This document shows, in pieces, positions 26,657 to 35,558 of a DNA stretch of 64,000 nt (its first letter is position 1; every line of letters begins with the position of its first letter). This stretch comes from Granulicella paludicola (GTDB taxonomy: Bacteria > Acidobacteriota > Terriglobia > Terriglobales > Acidobacteriaceae). A model generated the notes under the pieces. That model was not told the DNA's origin and searched no databases. It worked only from the letters and a program-made list of their open reading frames with translations. Both the position numbers and the translations under genes were made by a program. The stretch is taken from NCBI RefSeq assembly GCF_025685545.1, contig NZ_JAGSYC010000019.1, positions 1 through 64,000 on the forward strand. Direction: 5' to 3'.

Positions 26657-28333
26657 TTACGGCAAGGTTCCGCCTACGAGGTTGTCGCCGTTGTCCTGGG
26701 TGGAGCTGCGGACTACGAAGACGACGTCGTCGCCGGACTTGAGGCCGTTGGTGGCGGCCTGGAAGCTGCCGGTGTCGGTGACGGGTTTGTGGTTGATTTC
26801 AGTGATGATGACGCCCTTACCGAGGCCGATGCCTTCCGCGAAGGAACCGGGTTTGACGCTGGTGATGATGACGCCTCCCTTGAGCTTCAGCTTGGTGGCC
26901 ATAGGAGCGGGCAGGTTCTGCACGGTGATGCCGATGGTCTGAGCACCTACGTCCACGGCATCGGGCGTGTTGCTGTCGTCGTCGCTGGCTCCACCGTCAA
27001 GGTTGGCGAAGAGCTTGGCGCGGTCCGCGATGCCGACCTCAGCCGTCTCACGCTTGCCAGCGCGGAGGTAGGTGAGCTTCACGTTCGTGCCGGGCTTCTT
27101 CTGCGAGATGATGGCTACGAGCTCGTCGCCGTTCTTGATGGTCGCGCCGTCGATGGCCACGATGACGTCCTTCGGCTGGAGGCCAGCCTTGGCTGCCGGG
27201 CCGCCGGGGGTGACGACCGAGACGATGACGCCGCCGTTCGCTGCGCCATACATGCGGTTCACCGCCGAGGAGGTAGCGGCCTGGAACTGGATGCCGATGC
27301 TGCCGCGGGTGACGCGATGGTCGGGGCTGATGAGCATGTTGTAGACGTTGATGATGGTGTTGGAGGGCATCGCAAAACCGATACCTTCGGAGCCAGCAGA
27401 CTGGGTGTAGATCGCGGTGTTCATGCCGATGACTTCACCCGCCATATCGACGAGCGGACCACCGGAGTTGCCGGGGTTGATGCTGGCGTCGGTCTGGATG
27501 AACTTCTGGAACTGGTTGGTGGCTACGCCGCCGGGGCCGGGAGCTTCGTCGATGGAGCGGTTCTTGGCCGAGACGATGCCGGCTGAGACGGTCTGCGAGA
27601 GGCCGAAGGGGCTGCCGATGGCAAGTACCCAATCGCCGACCTGAGCGCCGTCGGAGTTGCCGAGTTTGACGGTGGGCAGATCGAGACCCTTGGGGTCGAT
27701 CTTGATGACGGCGATGTCGGTGTCCTTATCGACGCCGACGACGGTTGCGAGGCGACCGGGATCGCCAGCCACGTCATCCTGCGGGTCGGTGGAGAGCTTG
27801 ACGTAGATCTTGTCGGCCTTATCGACGACGTGATTGTTGGTGATGATGTAGCCACGCTTGTCGACGATGTAACCGGAGCCGAGGGCACGGCGCGTGCCGC
27901 CACCGCCACCATCGTCGTCACCGCCGTTAGGGTTGCCGCCGAAGAAGTGGTTGAAGAAGTCCTGCATGTTGTTGTTGTCGCCGCCGTTGTCGTCACCGTT
28001 GCCATCGGGAGCGGGGATAACCTGTCCGCGACGACGAGAACGCGAGTTAGCGGCCTGCTTCGGGGTGGACTCCGTGTTGATGTTGACGACGGCTGGGCCC
28101 ACCTGTTTGACGATCGAGGAGAAGCCGTTGGAGAGGGTGACGGGGTTGGGGACGACGAGGGGACGAGCGTCGCTCGAGTCCACCTTTTGCTGATGGGCGC
28201 TGACGCTGCCGGTGAGTGCGGAGCCTGCCACGATTCCAACCGTTAGAACGCCGAGCAGGCCGAAGGTGGTAGGCATGTGGCCGCTGCGAACCTTAGTCCA
28301 GATGGAGCGGCCGAAGTTTGTCTTTGATTCCAT
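26657..28333 (-). CDS. DegP/HtrA-family periplasmic serine protease
   Basis: 558 residues. One N-terminal membrane segment (about 23-42, LLGVLTVGIVAGSALTGSV) anchors it to the inner membrane or acts as an uncleaved signal. The trypsin-like domain has all three catalytic residues: H168 in ITNNHVVD, D206 in KDTDIAVIKID, and S290 in NPGNSGGPLV. Two PDZ domains follow (about 335-430 and 470-555). A Gly/Asp/Asn-rich loop (about 108-146) takes the place of the Q-linker/LA loop. Such proteases degrade or refold misfolded envelope proteins. It is monocistronic, with its own terminator. Which paralogue (DegP, DegQ or DegS) it matches cannot be decided from one copy. Confidence 0.95.
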   Translation of the reverse strand: MESKTNFGRSIWTKVRSGHMPTTFGLLGVLTVGIVAGSALTGSVSAHQQKVDSSDARPLVVPNPVTLSNGFSSIVKQVGPAVVNINTESTPKQAANSRSRRRGQVIPAPDGNGDDNGGDNNNMQDFFNHFFGGNPNGGDDDGGGGGTRRALGSGYIVDKRGYIITNNHVVDKADKIYVKLSTDPQDDVAGDPGRLATVVGVDKDTDIAVIKIDPKGLDLPTVKLGNSDGAQVGDWVLAIGSPFGLSQTVSAGIVSAKNRSIDEAPGPGGVATNQFQKFIQTDASINPGNSGGPLVDMAGEVIGMNTAIYTQSAGSEGIGFAMPSNTIINVYNMLISPDHRVTRGSIGIQFQAATSSAVNRMYGAANGGVIVSVVTPGGPAAKAGLQPKDVIVAIDGATIKNGDELVAIISQKKPGTNVKLTYLRAGKRETAEVGIADRAKLFANLDGGASDDDSNTPDAVDVGAQTIGITVQNLPAPMATKLKLKGGVIITSVKPGSFAEGIGLGKGVIITEINHKPVTDTGSFQAATNGLKSGDDVVFVVRSSTQDNGDNLVGGTLP

Positions 28334-28699
28334 GAGAGTGTCTTCCTCGTGTTGTCCGGCTGATTATGCCTGATCCGTCTAGTTATTTAGTTATTGAGCA
28401 CATGCTCTCGTACTTCCGGGTACGGACAGGCGTTGTCCCCAGCTTGGAGAGATGTTGAGTACAGCCCCCAGGTTGCGTGCGCTCTTTGCGCCCGCAGAAA
28501 GGGGTTTTCGGTACAGCACTAGGATAGACGCGAATGGTGGAGAAAGGTGAGTGAGGCGGGGTTGAGGGAGTAGGGTCCGTGGTGGAGATGTGGGAGAGGG
28601 TGGAGGAGGCGCGGAGAGCGTCGGGGTTCTTCGGCTGCGCCCTGCGGGGCTCCGCTGAGAATGACGGAGTTCTCGTCCCAGCAGGCCTTGAGGGCGAGG
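28334..28699. other. Intergenic region upstream of htrA containing a dispersed repeat
   Basis: 366 bases between the htrA start and the stop of the exported amidohydrolase, both on the minus strand. It should hold the htrA promoter near 28334-28400. The end near 28626-28667 carries one copy of a dispersed repeat. A long minus-strand frame across it (to 29288) is the complement of coding sequence and not a gene. Confidence 0.55.
28626..28667. repeat. Dispersed intergenic repeat, copy 1
   Basis: 42 bases beginning GTTCTTCGGCTGCGCCCTGC and ending GAGAATGACGG. It is nearly identical to the 41 bases at 30531-30571, differing by one missing G and two changes. Both copies lie just outside genes of the amidohydrolase/M20 region, and both follow a GCGTC-containing stretch. 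Confidence 0.75.
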
Positions 28700-30451
28700 C
28701 TAGGGGGCGAGGTAGACGGTTTCTCCGTTGAGGACGGTGCGGAGGACTTGCGTGTGGAGGATTTGCTGCGGGGTGGAAGTCGTGAGGTCGTGGTCGAGGA
28801 CGACGAAGTCCGCCAGGTAGCCGGGTGCGAGGATGCCTTTGCGCTTTTCTTCGAACTGCGCGAAGGCGGAGGCCTGCGTATAAGCGTAGATCGCCTGATG
28901 GATGGTGAGGCGCTGCTCGGGGTGGAAGGTCTGGGTATCGGCCTCGTTGCTGCGGGTGACGGCGGAGTAGAGGCCGCGGAAGGGGCTGATGGATTCGACG
29001 GGGTAGTCGGTGCCGAAGGCGAGGGTGACGCCGTGGTCCAGGAAGGACTTCCAGGCGTAGGCGTAGTTGCTGCGCTCGGGGCCGAGGCGCTGCTCGGCCC
29101 AGGCCATGTCGGTGAGGAGGTGGGATGGTTGCATCGAGGCGATGATGTGGAGCTGGTGGAAGCGGTCGAAGTCGGCGGGGAGCAGTACTTGTGCGTGCTC
29201 GATGCGGAAACGGTCTCTCGTTAGCAGCTCGTTCTCGCAGGGAGTGGGAGGCTTTCTTGGGAATGGACCGGTGTGTGCGCTGTAACACTTACCCAGGGCC
29301 TGAGAGAATTCGGCAATACGAAAGGCGTCCAGTGCAATCGTGTTGGCGTTGTCTCCAATGGCGTGGAAGCCTAGTTGGAGTCCTGCGTCAGCACGATCGG
29401 CCGCCATCTGGGTGAGCTTCGTTTGGTCGTAGCGTGGGAGGCCGGAGTTGGTAGGGTCGTCGGCGTAGGGTGCGGCGAGGGCGGCGGTGCGGGAGCCTAA
29501 TGAGCCGTCCATGAAGCCCTTGAGCATGGCGGTTTTGAGGAGCGGGTCGTTGAGGTTGTGGTGGGCGCGCTCGGCTTTGAGGGTGTCGAGGGAGTCGTTG
29601 AAGGTGAGCCACTCGGAGACGCGGAGGTGGAGGGCGTGGTCGCGCTCCATTTGTTCGAGGACGAGGAAGTCGTCCCAGTCGGAGAAGTCCTGGACGGAGG
29701 TGACGCCGTGGGTGAGGGCGTCGTCGATGGAGAGCTGCAGCGCGCGTCGGCGGGTGGCGGCGTCGGGCTTGGGGATGTGGGCGGTGACGAGGGCGCGGGC
29801 GGCGTCTTCGCGGAGGATGCCGGTGGGGTTGCCGTCATCGTCGACGTCGATGCTGGAGCCTTGCGGAGCGAGGGTTTTGCCGGTGATGCCTGCGGCGCGG
29901 AGGGCGGCGGTGTTGACGACGGCGATATGGCCGTCGGTGCGCTCAAGGTAGGCGGGGTGATCGCCGGTGACGAGGTCGAGGTCGTGCGCGGTGGGGAGAC
30001 TGTGGGAGGCCCACTTGGTGTGGTCCCAGCCGCCGCCCTGGATCCACTGGCCGGGGGCGAGGGTGGCGGCGTAGGTTTTAATCTTGTCCTGCATGGCGGC
30101 TAGTGAGGGGATGTTGTCGAGGTCGACGGAGAGCTTTTGCTGGCCGGCTCCGGCGATGTGAGTGTGGGCATCGTTGAAGCCGGGCAGGACGAAGGCGCCG
30201 TGGAGGTCGACGAGTTTTGTGGTTTTGGGGTCGGCGCAGTGTCTGACGGTGGCGTTGGTCCCGGTTAGGAGGATTTTGCCGTTGGCGGAGGAGAGGGCTT
30301 CGACGCGCTGCGGGGCGTCGCGCTGGTCGCGGGGCTGGAGACCGACGCCGGTGAGGATGTTGCCGTTGTAGAAGACAGTGTCGGGGGTAGTACATTGCTG
30401 GGCGGACAGTGGCGCGGCGCAGAGTGCGAAGGCGAGCAGAAGGGGTTTCAT
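28700..30451 (-). CDS. Exported YtcJ-like amidohydrolase (amidohydrolase family 3)
   Basis: 583 residues. A signal peptide ends at PLSAQQ. The metal-dependent hydrolase fold shows VLPGFNDAHTHIAG (HxH), DLDNIPSLAAMQ, HAIGDNANTIALDAF, RIEHAQVL, and the late motif AFGTDYPVESISPF. This is the YtcJ/family 3 pattern, with a metal centre in a TIM barrel. Substrates of the family are various amides and cyclic ureas; none can be assigned here. An odd insert, CYSAHTGPFPRKPPTPCEN (about 393-411), has two cysteines and may form a disulfide. It lies between two copies of a dispersed repeat. Confidence 0.9.
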   Translation of the reverse strand: MKPLLLAFALCAAPLSAQQCTTPDTVFYNGNILTGVGLQPRDQRDAPQRVEALSSANGKILLTGTNATVRHCADPKTTKLVDLHGAFVLPGFNDAHTHIAGAGQQKLSVDLDNIPSLAAMQDKIKTYAATLAPGQWIQGGGWDHTKWASHSLPTAHDLDLVTGDHPAYLERTDGHIAVVNTAALRAAGITGKTLAPQGSSIDVDDDGNPTGILREDAARALVTAHIPKPDAATRRRALQLSIDDALTHGVTSVQDFSDWDDFLVLEQMERDHALHLRVSEWLTFNDSLDTLKAERAHHNLNDPLLKTAMLKGFMDGSLGSRTAALAAPYADDPTNSGLPRYDQTKLTQMAADRADAGLQLGFHAIGDNANTIALDAFRIAEFSQALGKCYSAHTGPFPRKPPTPCENELLTRDRFRIEHAQVLLPADFDRFHQLHIIASMQPSHLLTDMAWAEQRLGPERSNYAYAWKSFLDHGVTLAFGTDYPVESISPFRGLYSAVTRSNEADTQTFHPEQRLTIHQAIYAYTQASAFAQFEEKRKGILAPGYLADFVVLDHDLTTSTPQQILHTQVLRTVLNGETVYLAP

Positions 30452-30530
30452 TGGGGATGAGTGTAGCTGTGGAGAGGTTGTTGAGGTTGAAAAAGGTTGA
30501 GCGGAGTGTGGTGAGGTCGAGGGCGTCAGA

Positions 30531-30571
30531 GTTCTTCGGCTGCGCCCTGCGGGCTTCGCTCAGAATGACGG
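30531..30571. repeat. Dispersed intergenic repeat, copy 2, with nearby related hairpin
   Basis: 41 bases nearly identical to 28626-28667. The following 90 bases hold a small hairpin (CGAACA 30618-30623 with TGTTCG 30629-30634, flanked by CCCC and CGGGG) and a partial echo of the repeat end, CGCTCAGGATGAC, at 30651-30663. Confidence 0.72.
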
Positions 30572-30685
30572 GGTGTGTGGGTGGTTCGGTGAAGCAGGTC
30601 CTTCGCTTGCACCCCAACGAACAAAGAATGTTCGCCGGGGGGCCCGCCTGCGCTCAGGATGACAATCTCAGAGCGCAGAGCAGAG

Positions 30686-31927
30686 CTAGGAGCTTGCCAG
30701 CTGACAGGCGTCGAGGAGAAGGAGGAGGATGCGGCGGAGGGCGAGGTCGCGGCCGGTGGGGTCGTAGGATTCCTGGAGGGTGTGGATGCCGGTGGCGGTG
30801 CCACCGGTGCCGATGGCGAGGGCGGGAATGCCGAGCGAGAGGGGGAGGTTGGCGTCGGTGGAGCCGATGTGGGGTTCGGTGGGGATGCTGAGGTGGCGAT
30901 CGACGGCGCGGAGGCTGCGGGCGAGCGGGTCGGTCGGGGCGAGGGAGCCGGCGGGGCGGTCTCCGATGCGGGAGACCTGGAGGCCGAGTCGGAGCGGAGT
31001 GGCCACGTCGCGGTTTTCGGTGGCGAGGGTGCGGGAGAGTTCGTTGAGGATGGCGAACTCCATGCGGTCGAGGCCGATGGCGGAGGTGGAGCGGAGGTCG
31101 AGTTCGGCGGAGGCGGATTCGGGGATGGAGTTGACCGAGGTGCCTCCGGCGATGGTGCCGATGTTGAGGGTAGAGCGGGCGCGGGTGGGAAGGCCAGTGG
31201 TGCTGCTGAGCGGCAGGTTCGCTACTGAGATAAGAGCTGAGGCGAGGGCGAGGATCGGGTTGGGGCGACCGGCGTCGGCCCAGGAGTGGCCGCCGGGGCC
31301 GGTGGTGGTTACGCGGAGGCGGCGGCTGCCGAGAGCGCGGTCGACGACGGTGGCGGTGCCGCTGCCTTCGAGGGCGATGGCGTAGCGGATGCGTTTGGCG
31401 TAGGGCGAGTCGGTGAAGAGGTGGCGCATGCCTCGGAGGTCTCCGGGACCTTCTTCGCCGGTGTTGGCGCAGAGGAGGATTGTGGTGGCAGGCGTGAGCT
31501 CGGCGTGCTGGATGGCGGCGGCGAGGGCGAGCATGGCGGTGAGGCCCGCGCCGTTGTCGCAAGCTCCGGGGCCGTGGATGACCGGATCCTCGTAACGCGG
31601 GGTACAGTCGGTGCCGGGCGGAAAGACGGTGTCGAGGTGGGCCGACAACAGGATGACGGGGCCGTCAGGGGCAGCGTCGGCTGAGCGAATTTCGGCGGTG
31701 GCGTTACCTTCGGAGTCGATGGCTGGGCTGGTGAGGTTGAGCTTGAGGAATTGCTGCTGAAACCATTGAGCGCGTTGGTCTTCCTGGAAGGGTGGAGCGG
31801 GGATGGCGAGGAACTCAAGCTGCCAGTCGAGGAGCTGTTTGGCGTGCAGATGGAGCCAATGAAAGGCGCGATGAACGGCGCGATCGCTGGCAAGTTGCGC
31901 GATGCGGCGGTTGTCGGCGGCGGTCAA
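30686..31927 (-). CDS. M20-family metallopeptidase (PepT/ArgE-like)
   Basis: 413 residues. Zinc-ligand motifs are in place: LLSAHLDTVFP (His and the following Asp), GPGACDNGAGL (bridging Asp), and ANTGEEGPGD (catalytic Glu pair). A dimerisation domain follows with TTGPGGHSWADAG, and NLPLSLGIPALAIGTGG lies near the C-terminus. M20 enzymes remove N-terminal residues from small peptides or deacylate amino acids, usually in the cytoplasm. There is no signal peptide. The start overlaps the truA stop by 4 bases, so it is translated together with truA. Specificity is unknown. Confidence 0.92.
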   Translation of the reverse strand: MTAADNRRIAQLASDRAVHRAFHWLHLHAKQLLDWQLEFLAIPAPPFQEDQRAQWFQQQFLKLNLTSPAIDSEGNATAEIRSADAAPDGPVILLSAHLDTVFPPGTDCTPRYEDPVIHGPGACDNGAGLTAMLALAAAIQHAELTPATTILLCANTGEEGPGDLRGMRHLFTDSPYAKRIRYAIALEGSGTATVVDRALGSRRLRVTTTGPGGHSWADAGRPNPILALASALISVANLPLSSTTGLPTRARSTLNIGTIAGGTSVNSIPESASAELDLRSTSAIGLDRMEFAILNELSRTLATENRDVATPLRLGLQVSRIGDRPAGSLAPTDPLARSLRAVDRHLSIPTEPHIGSTDANLPLSLGIPALAIGTGGTATGIHTLQESYDPTGRDLALRRILLLLLDACQLASS

Positions 31928-32775
31928 AGGCTGGTCCCCTCAAGGGAGGGCGTCGGCGGGTAGTCCACTTGTACAAGATACAAGCCGTGGGCGGGGGCTG
32001 TGGGGCCGGCGGCGGAGCGGTCGCGTGCTTCGAGGATGCGGGGCAGGTCTTCAGGGGTGAGTGCGCCGCGACCGATGTCGGTGAGGGTGCCGACGAGATT
32101 CCGTACCATGTGGTGCAAAAATCCACTGCCGGTGACGCGGTAGATGAGTAGACCCTGTTCGCGAGTGAGGGTGGAGGTGTAGAGGGTCTTGACGGGGTTC
32201 GGGCCGGAGGAGCCGGAGTTGCGGGCGCTAAGGTCGGGATCGGCAGCGGCGAAGGAAGTGAAGTCGTGGGTACCGAGGAGAAGCGTGGCGGCTTGCTGCA
32301 TGGGTTCGAGTGCGAGCGGCCAGCGGCAGTCCCAGACGTAAGGAGCGAGGAACGGCGAGCAGATGCGATCGGGGGTGCGTGACTCGGGGCCGGGAGATTC
32401 GGCGTCGCGGCGTTCGAAGATGCGGTACTCGTAGGATTTGCGGAGGACGCTGTGGCGGGCGTGGAAGGTGTCGGAAACGAGTTCGGCGGAGAGCACGCGG
32501 ATGGCTGGAGGCAGCGCGCTGTTGAGAGCGCGGAGAAGGTTCTGCGGCGGGATGGGGGCGTCGAGTTGAACGGAGACGACCTGGCCGAGGGCGTGCACGC
32601 CGGAGTCGGTGCGGCCCGAGCCTTGAGGCAACGGTGTGTCGACGGTGAGGGGCGTTCCGGTGACGTTGGCGAGGGCTTGTTGAAGTGTTCCCTGAACGGT
32701 TGGAAGGCCGGGTTGGACCTGCCAGCCATTGAAGGCAGTACCGTCGTAACTAAGGATAAGTTTCCAGTTCGCCAT
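31924..32775 (-). CDS. truA: tRNA pseudouridine synthase A
   Basis: 283 residues from ATG 32775. It opens with ANWKLILSYDGTAFNGWQVQ, the TruA N-terminal signature. QGSGRTDSGVHALGQV holds the catalytic Asp (D57), and GSGFLHHMVRNLVGTL is the conserved late motif. It makes pseudouridine at positions 38-40 of the tRNA anticodon arm. A frame to 33042 adds 89 residues unlike any TruA, so the shorter start is used. An insert (about 135-145, ERRDAESPGPESRTPDR) is longer than in E. coli. The gene runs directly into the M20 peptidase with an ATGA-type overlap. Confidence 0.95.
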   Translation of the reverse strand: MANWKLILSYDGTAFNGWQVQPGLPTVQGTLQQALANVTGTPLTVDTPLPQGSGRTDSGVHALGQVVSVQLDAPIPPQNLLRALNSALPPAIRVLSAELVSDTFHARHSVLRKSYEYRIFERRDAESPGPESRTPDRICSPFLAPYVWDCRWPLALEPMQQAATLLLGTHDFTSFAAADPDLSARNSGSSGPNPVKTLYTSTLTREQGLLIYRVTGSGFLHHMVRNLVGTLTDIGRGALTPEDLPRILEARDRSAAGPTAPAHGLYLVQVDYPPTPSLEGTSL

Positions 32776-32999
32776 ACTTTGCGGGATTCTTTCAGCGGTT
32801 GCGGGAAGGTGACGCTTTGGATGCGGATAACGCGGTAGACTTCTGTGAGGCCACCCTACCCCTATACTGACGATGCCTAAAGCAGGGAAACGTTTGTGTG
32901 TTCCGGTTCGTTCGATTTGGGGAACCGGAGGGGTCAGTCCATCGTACTTTGACTTGGACAAGCCATGAAAGCAGTTTGTTGCGACTGGAGATGTATACC

Positions 33000-35450
33000 G
33001 TGAGATTGAGGCATTGGCAGGCAGCAGCCTGCATCGCTGCAACGTTGTCCTGCTCTATACCGCAGGGAGTAGCACAGACCTCGCAGCAGGGCACGAAGAC
33101 ACAGGCCCAGCTGGAGGCGGAGTTCAATCAGGCCATGCTTGCGAGCAAGGCGACGGCCGCGAAGAAGGCGCCTGCCACGGGGTCGAGCAGCACGCCGACG
33201 GCTGCTACGGCGATGCCAACTGCGGCTACGCCGACGCCGGTAGTGACAGCGGGTTCGGGTGTGGTGGTGACGACGACGCGACCGAGCACTCCGCTGACGA
33301 CGCCGACTCGTCCCACGGCGGCGGCACCGATTGTGAATCCGACCCGGAAGAATGTTCCGGCTCTGCCTCCTGCAGCGGTGACGACGCCTGTTGCGACGAC
33401 TCCGGCACCTGCGACGGTGCAGCCTGCGGCCGTGGTGGCAGCGGCGACGCCGAAGCAGACGCAGGTGAGCCCGACGCGGCCTGTGGCGGTGGGAACGATT
33501 CAGAACGATACGACGGGAACGAAGGGGCTGCCCCAGGCACCCGGACCGAAGCTGACCGAGCCGCTGTTCATGCGGCCGAGCTCGATCGATTATGGCAAGG
33601 GCAAAGCAGGGTTCAAGGACCCGCTGCTCTGGTACACGCCCAAGGATTATCCGCAGCCGCGCCTGAGCAACACGGCGCGCCTGGATGATTTGTTGCAGGA
33701 CGGCAAGATTTATCTGAGTTTGTCGGATGCGGTGACGCTGGCGCTGGAGAACAACTACGACATTGCGATTGCGCGGATCAACCTGGATATCGCCGACACC
33801 GATGTGCTGCGAGCGCGTGCGGGTGGGACGCTGCGCGGTGTTTCTACCGGCGTGGTTGCGAATACGCTGGGCGGATCGACGACGACGATCACGGGCGGCG
33901 GCGGTCCGGGTGGGACGAGCAGCGGTACCGGCGGAACGGGCGCGGGTGCGTCGGGACTGGTGCTGAGTACGAACGGCGGTGGACCGACGCCTGAGGTGCT
34001 CGACCCAACGGTGACGGGCGCGCTCGAGTATGAGCAGGTGCTTTCGCCTTCATCGACGGCGCTAACTGGCGCGGCTGCTTCAATTTTCACGAATACCGCA
34101 ACGTACAACTTCACCTATGCCCAAGGCTTCCTGACGGGCACGCAGTTTACGACGACGTTCAATAACAGCCGGGTTTCGACGAATAACAGCTTCAACACCT
34201 ATGTGCCGTACATCAATACGGCGTTCCGCGTGCAGGCCACGCAGCATCTGCTGCAGGGCTTTGGAACGGGTATCAACGGGCGCTTTATTCTGCAGGCGAA
34301 GAACGACCGGCGGATTACGGACTCTGCGTTCCGGCAGCAGCTGCTGTACACGATCAACCAGGTGGAGAATATCTACTGGAGCCTGGTGAGTGCATACGAG
34401 GACGAGCAGGCGAAGGAGCGGTCGCTGGTGCAGTCGACCAAGCTGAGCGAGGACAATCGGAAGCAGCTGCAGATTGGAACGCTGGCTCCGCTGGACATTG
34501 TGAACTCGGATGCGACGGTGGCGACAGACAAGCAGGCGTTGATCCAGTCGCAGACGAACCTTGAGTATCAGCAGCTGGTGATGAAGCAGGCGATTGCGCG
34601 GAACCTGAATGATCCGCAGCTGGCGACGGCTCCGGTGGTGCCGACGGACCGCGTGGGTCTCGACCGCCTGCCGGAAGAGGACGAGGCGGTGGAGGACCTG
34701 GTGCGTGATGCGTATCAGAATAATCCGCAGATCGAGCAGGCCGTTCTGAACATGAAGAACAACCAGATCACGATCAAGGCCGAGAAGAATGGACTGCTGC
34801 CGGTGGTGGATGCTTATGGCTTCTACGGAGCGAGTGGACTGGCCGGTGCGCCGAATCCGAATCTGTCGACTCTGCTAGGTGCGGGTGCAACGCCTGCGGC
34901 GCCCGTTTCGTACGGCACGGCGTTTGGCGATCTGTTCAACAACAGCTCGCCGGACAAGGGCTTTGGTGTGAACGTGACGATTCCGCTGCGGAACCGGACG
35001 GCGCAGGCTGACCAGGTGCGGTCGCAGATGGAGCTACGACAGTCGGAGATGCGTCTGCAGCAGCTGTATACGCAGATTCGGATCCAGGTGATCAATCAGC
35101 AGTACGCGCTGACGAACGATCGAGCGCAGGTGTCGGCGGCGCAGGCTTCACGTGACTACCAGGCGCAGAGCTATGAGGCGGAGCAGAAGAAGTACAAGCT
35201 GGGCGCTTCGACGACGGCTCTGGTGTTGCAGCAGGGCAGGAGTTTGGCGATTGCGGAGAACTCACTAATCTCGGCGACGGCGGCGTATGCGCGTGATCGT
35301 GCGGCGCTTCTGCAGCTGCTGTCGAACACGCTGGACCGGTACGGCATCAGCATTGCGGATGCTGCGTCGGGCAAAGTGTCCTCAGCACCTCTGATTCCGG
35401 GACTGACGGCACCGAAGGCTCCGGCGGCACCGAGGCCGCTGACGCCTTAG
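33000..35450 (+). CDS. TolC-family outer-membrane efflux protein with long Pro/Thr/Ala linker
   Basis: About 816 residues. A signal peptide (RLRHWQAAACIAATLS, then ending at GVAQ) is followed by roughly 120 residues of low-complexity Pro/Thr/Ala/Val. Next come two OEP repeats: LSDAVTLALENNYDIAIA, INQVENIYWSLVSAYEDEQAKE, and late LRQSEMRLQQLYTQIRIQVINQQYAL. TolC proteins form trimeric barrels and periplasmic tunnels. It is about twice the usual length because of the linker and a Gly-rich surface loop (GGGGPGGTSSGTGGTGAG). GTG 33000 has GGAG 9 bases upstream; ATG 32991 directly abuts that GGAG. No membrane-fusion protein or pump gene is adjacent, so the partner lies elsewhere. Confidence 0.86.
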   Translation: MRLRHWQAAACIAATLSCSIPQGVAQTSQQGTKTQAQLEAEFNQAMLASKATAAKKAPATGSSSTPTAATAMPTAATPTPVVTAGSGVVVTTTRPSTPLTTPTRPTAAAPIVNPTRKNVPALPPAAVTTPVATTPAPATVQPAAVVAAATPKQTQVSPTRPVAVGTIQNDTTGTKGLPQAPGPKLTEPLFMRPSSIDYGKGKAGFKDPLLWYTPKDYPQPRLSNTARLDDLLQDGKIYLSLSDAVTLALENNYDIAIARINLDIADTDVLRARAGGTLRGVSTGVVANTLGGSTTTITGGGGPGGTSSGTGGTGAGASGLVLSTNGGGPTPEVLDPTVTGALEYEQVLSPSSTALTGAAASIFTNTATYNFTYAQGFLTGTQFTTTFNNSRVSTNNSFNTYVPYINTAFRVQATQHLLQGFGTGINGRFILQAKNDRRITDSAFRQQLLYTINQVENIYWSLVSAYEDEQAKERSLVQSTKLSEDNRKQLQIGTLAPLDIVNSDATVATDKQALIQSQTNLEYQQLVMKQAIARNLNDPQLATAPVVPTDRVGLDRLPEEDEAVEDLVRDAYQNNPQIEQAVLNMKNNQITIKAEKNGLLPVVDAYGFYGASGLAGAPNPNLSTLLGAGATPAAPVSYGTAFGDLFNNSSPDKGFGVNVTIPLRNRTAQADQVRSQMELRQSEMRLQQLYTQIRIQVINQQYALTNDRAQVSAAQASRDYQAQSYEAEQKKYKLGASTTALVLQQGRSLAIAENSLISATAAYARDRAALLQLLSNTLDRYGISIADAASGKVSSAPLIPGLTAPKAPAAPRPLTP

Positions 35451-35558
35451 GGCAGGGAGTAGGGAATAGGTAGAGGCCGTGGCGATTGCTGCGGCCTCTT
35501 CGTTTTAACGACGAGTGTGGCTGCTGGGATAAGCTTAAAGGGATTGGAGTTTTTCCTG

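Noticed and set aside
26630-27586. 318-codon plus-strand frame across htrA
   Set aside because: Complement of a complete HtrA protease; product is Gly/Asp/Val-rich without features.
28383-29288. 301-codon minus-strand frame near the amidohydrolase
   Set aside because: Overlaps the 3' half of the amidohydrolase in another frame and crosses a dispersed repeat; product is Arg/Pro-rich.
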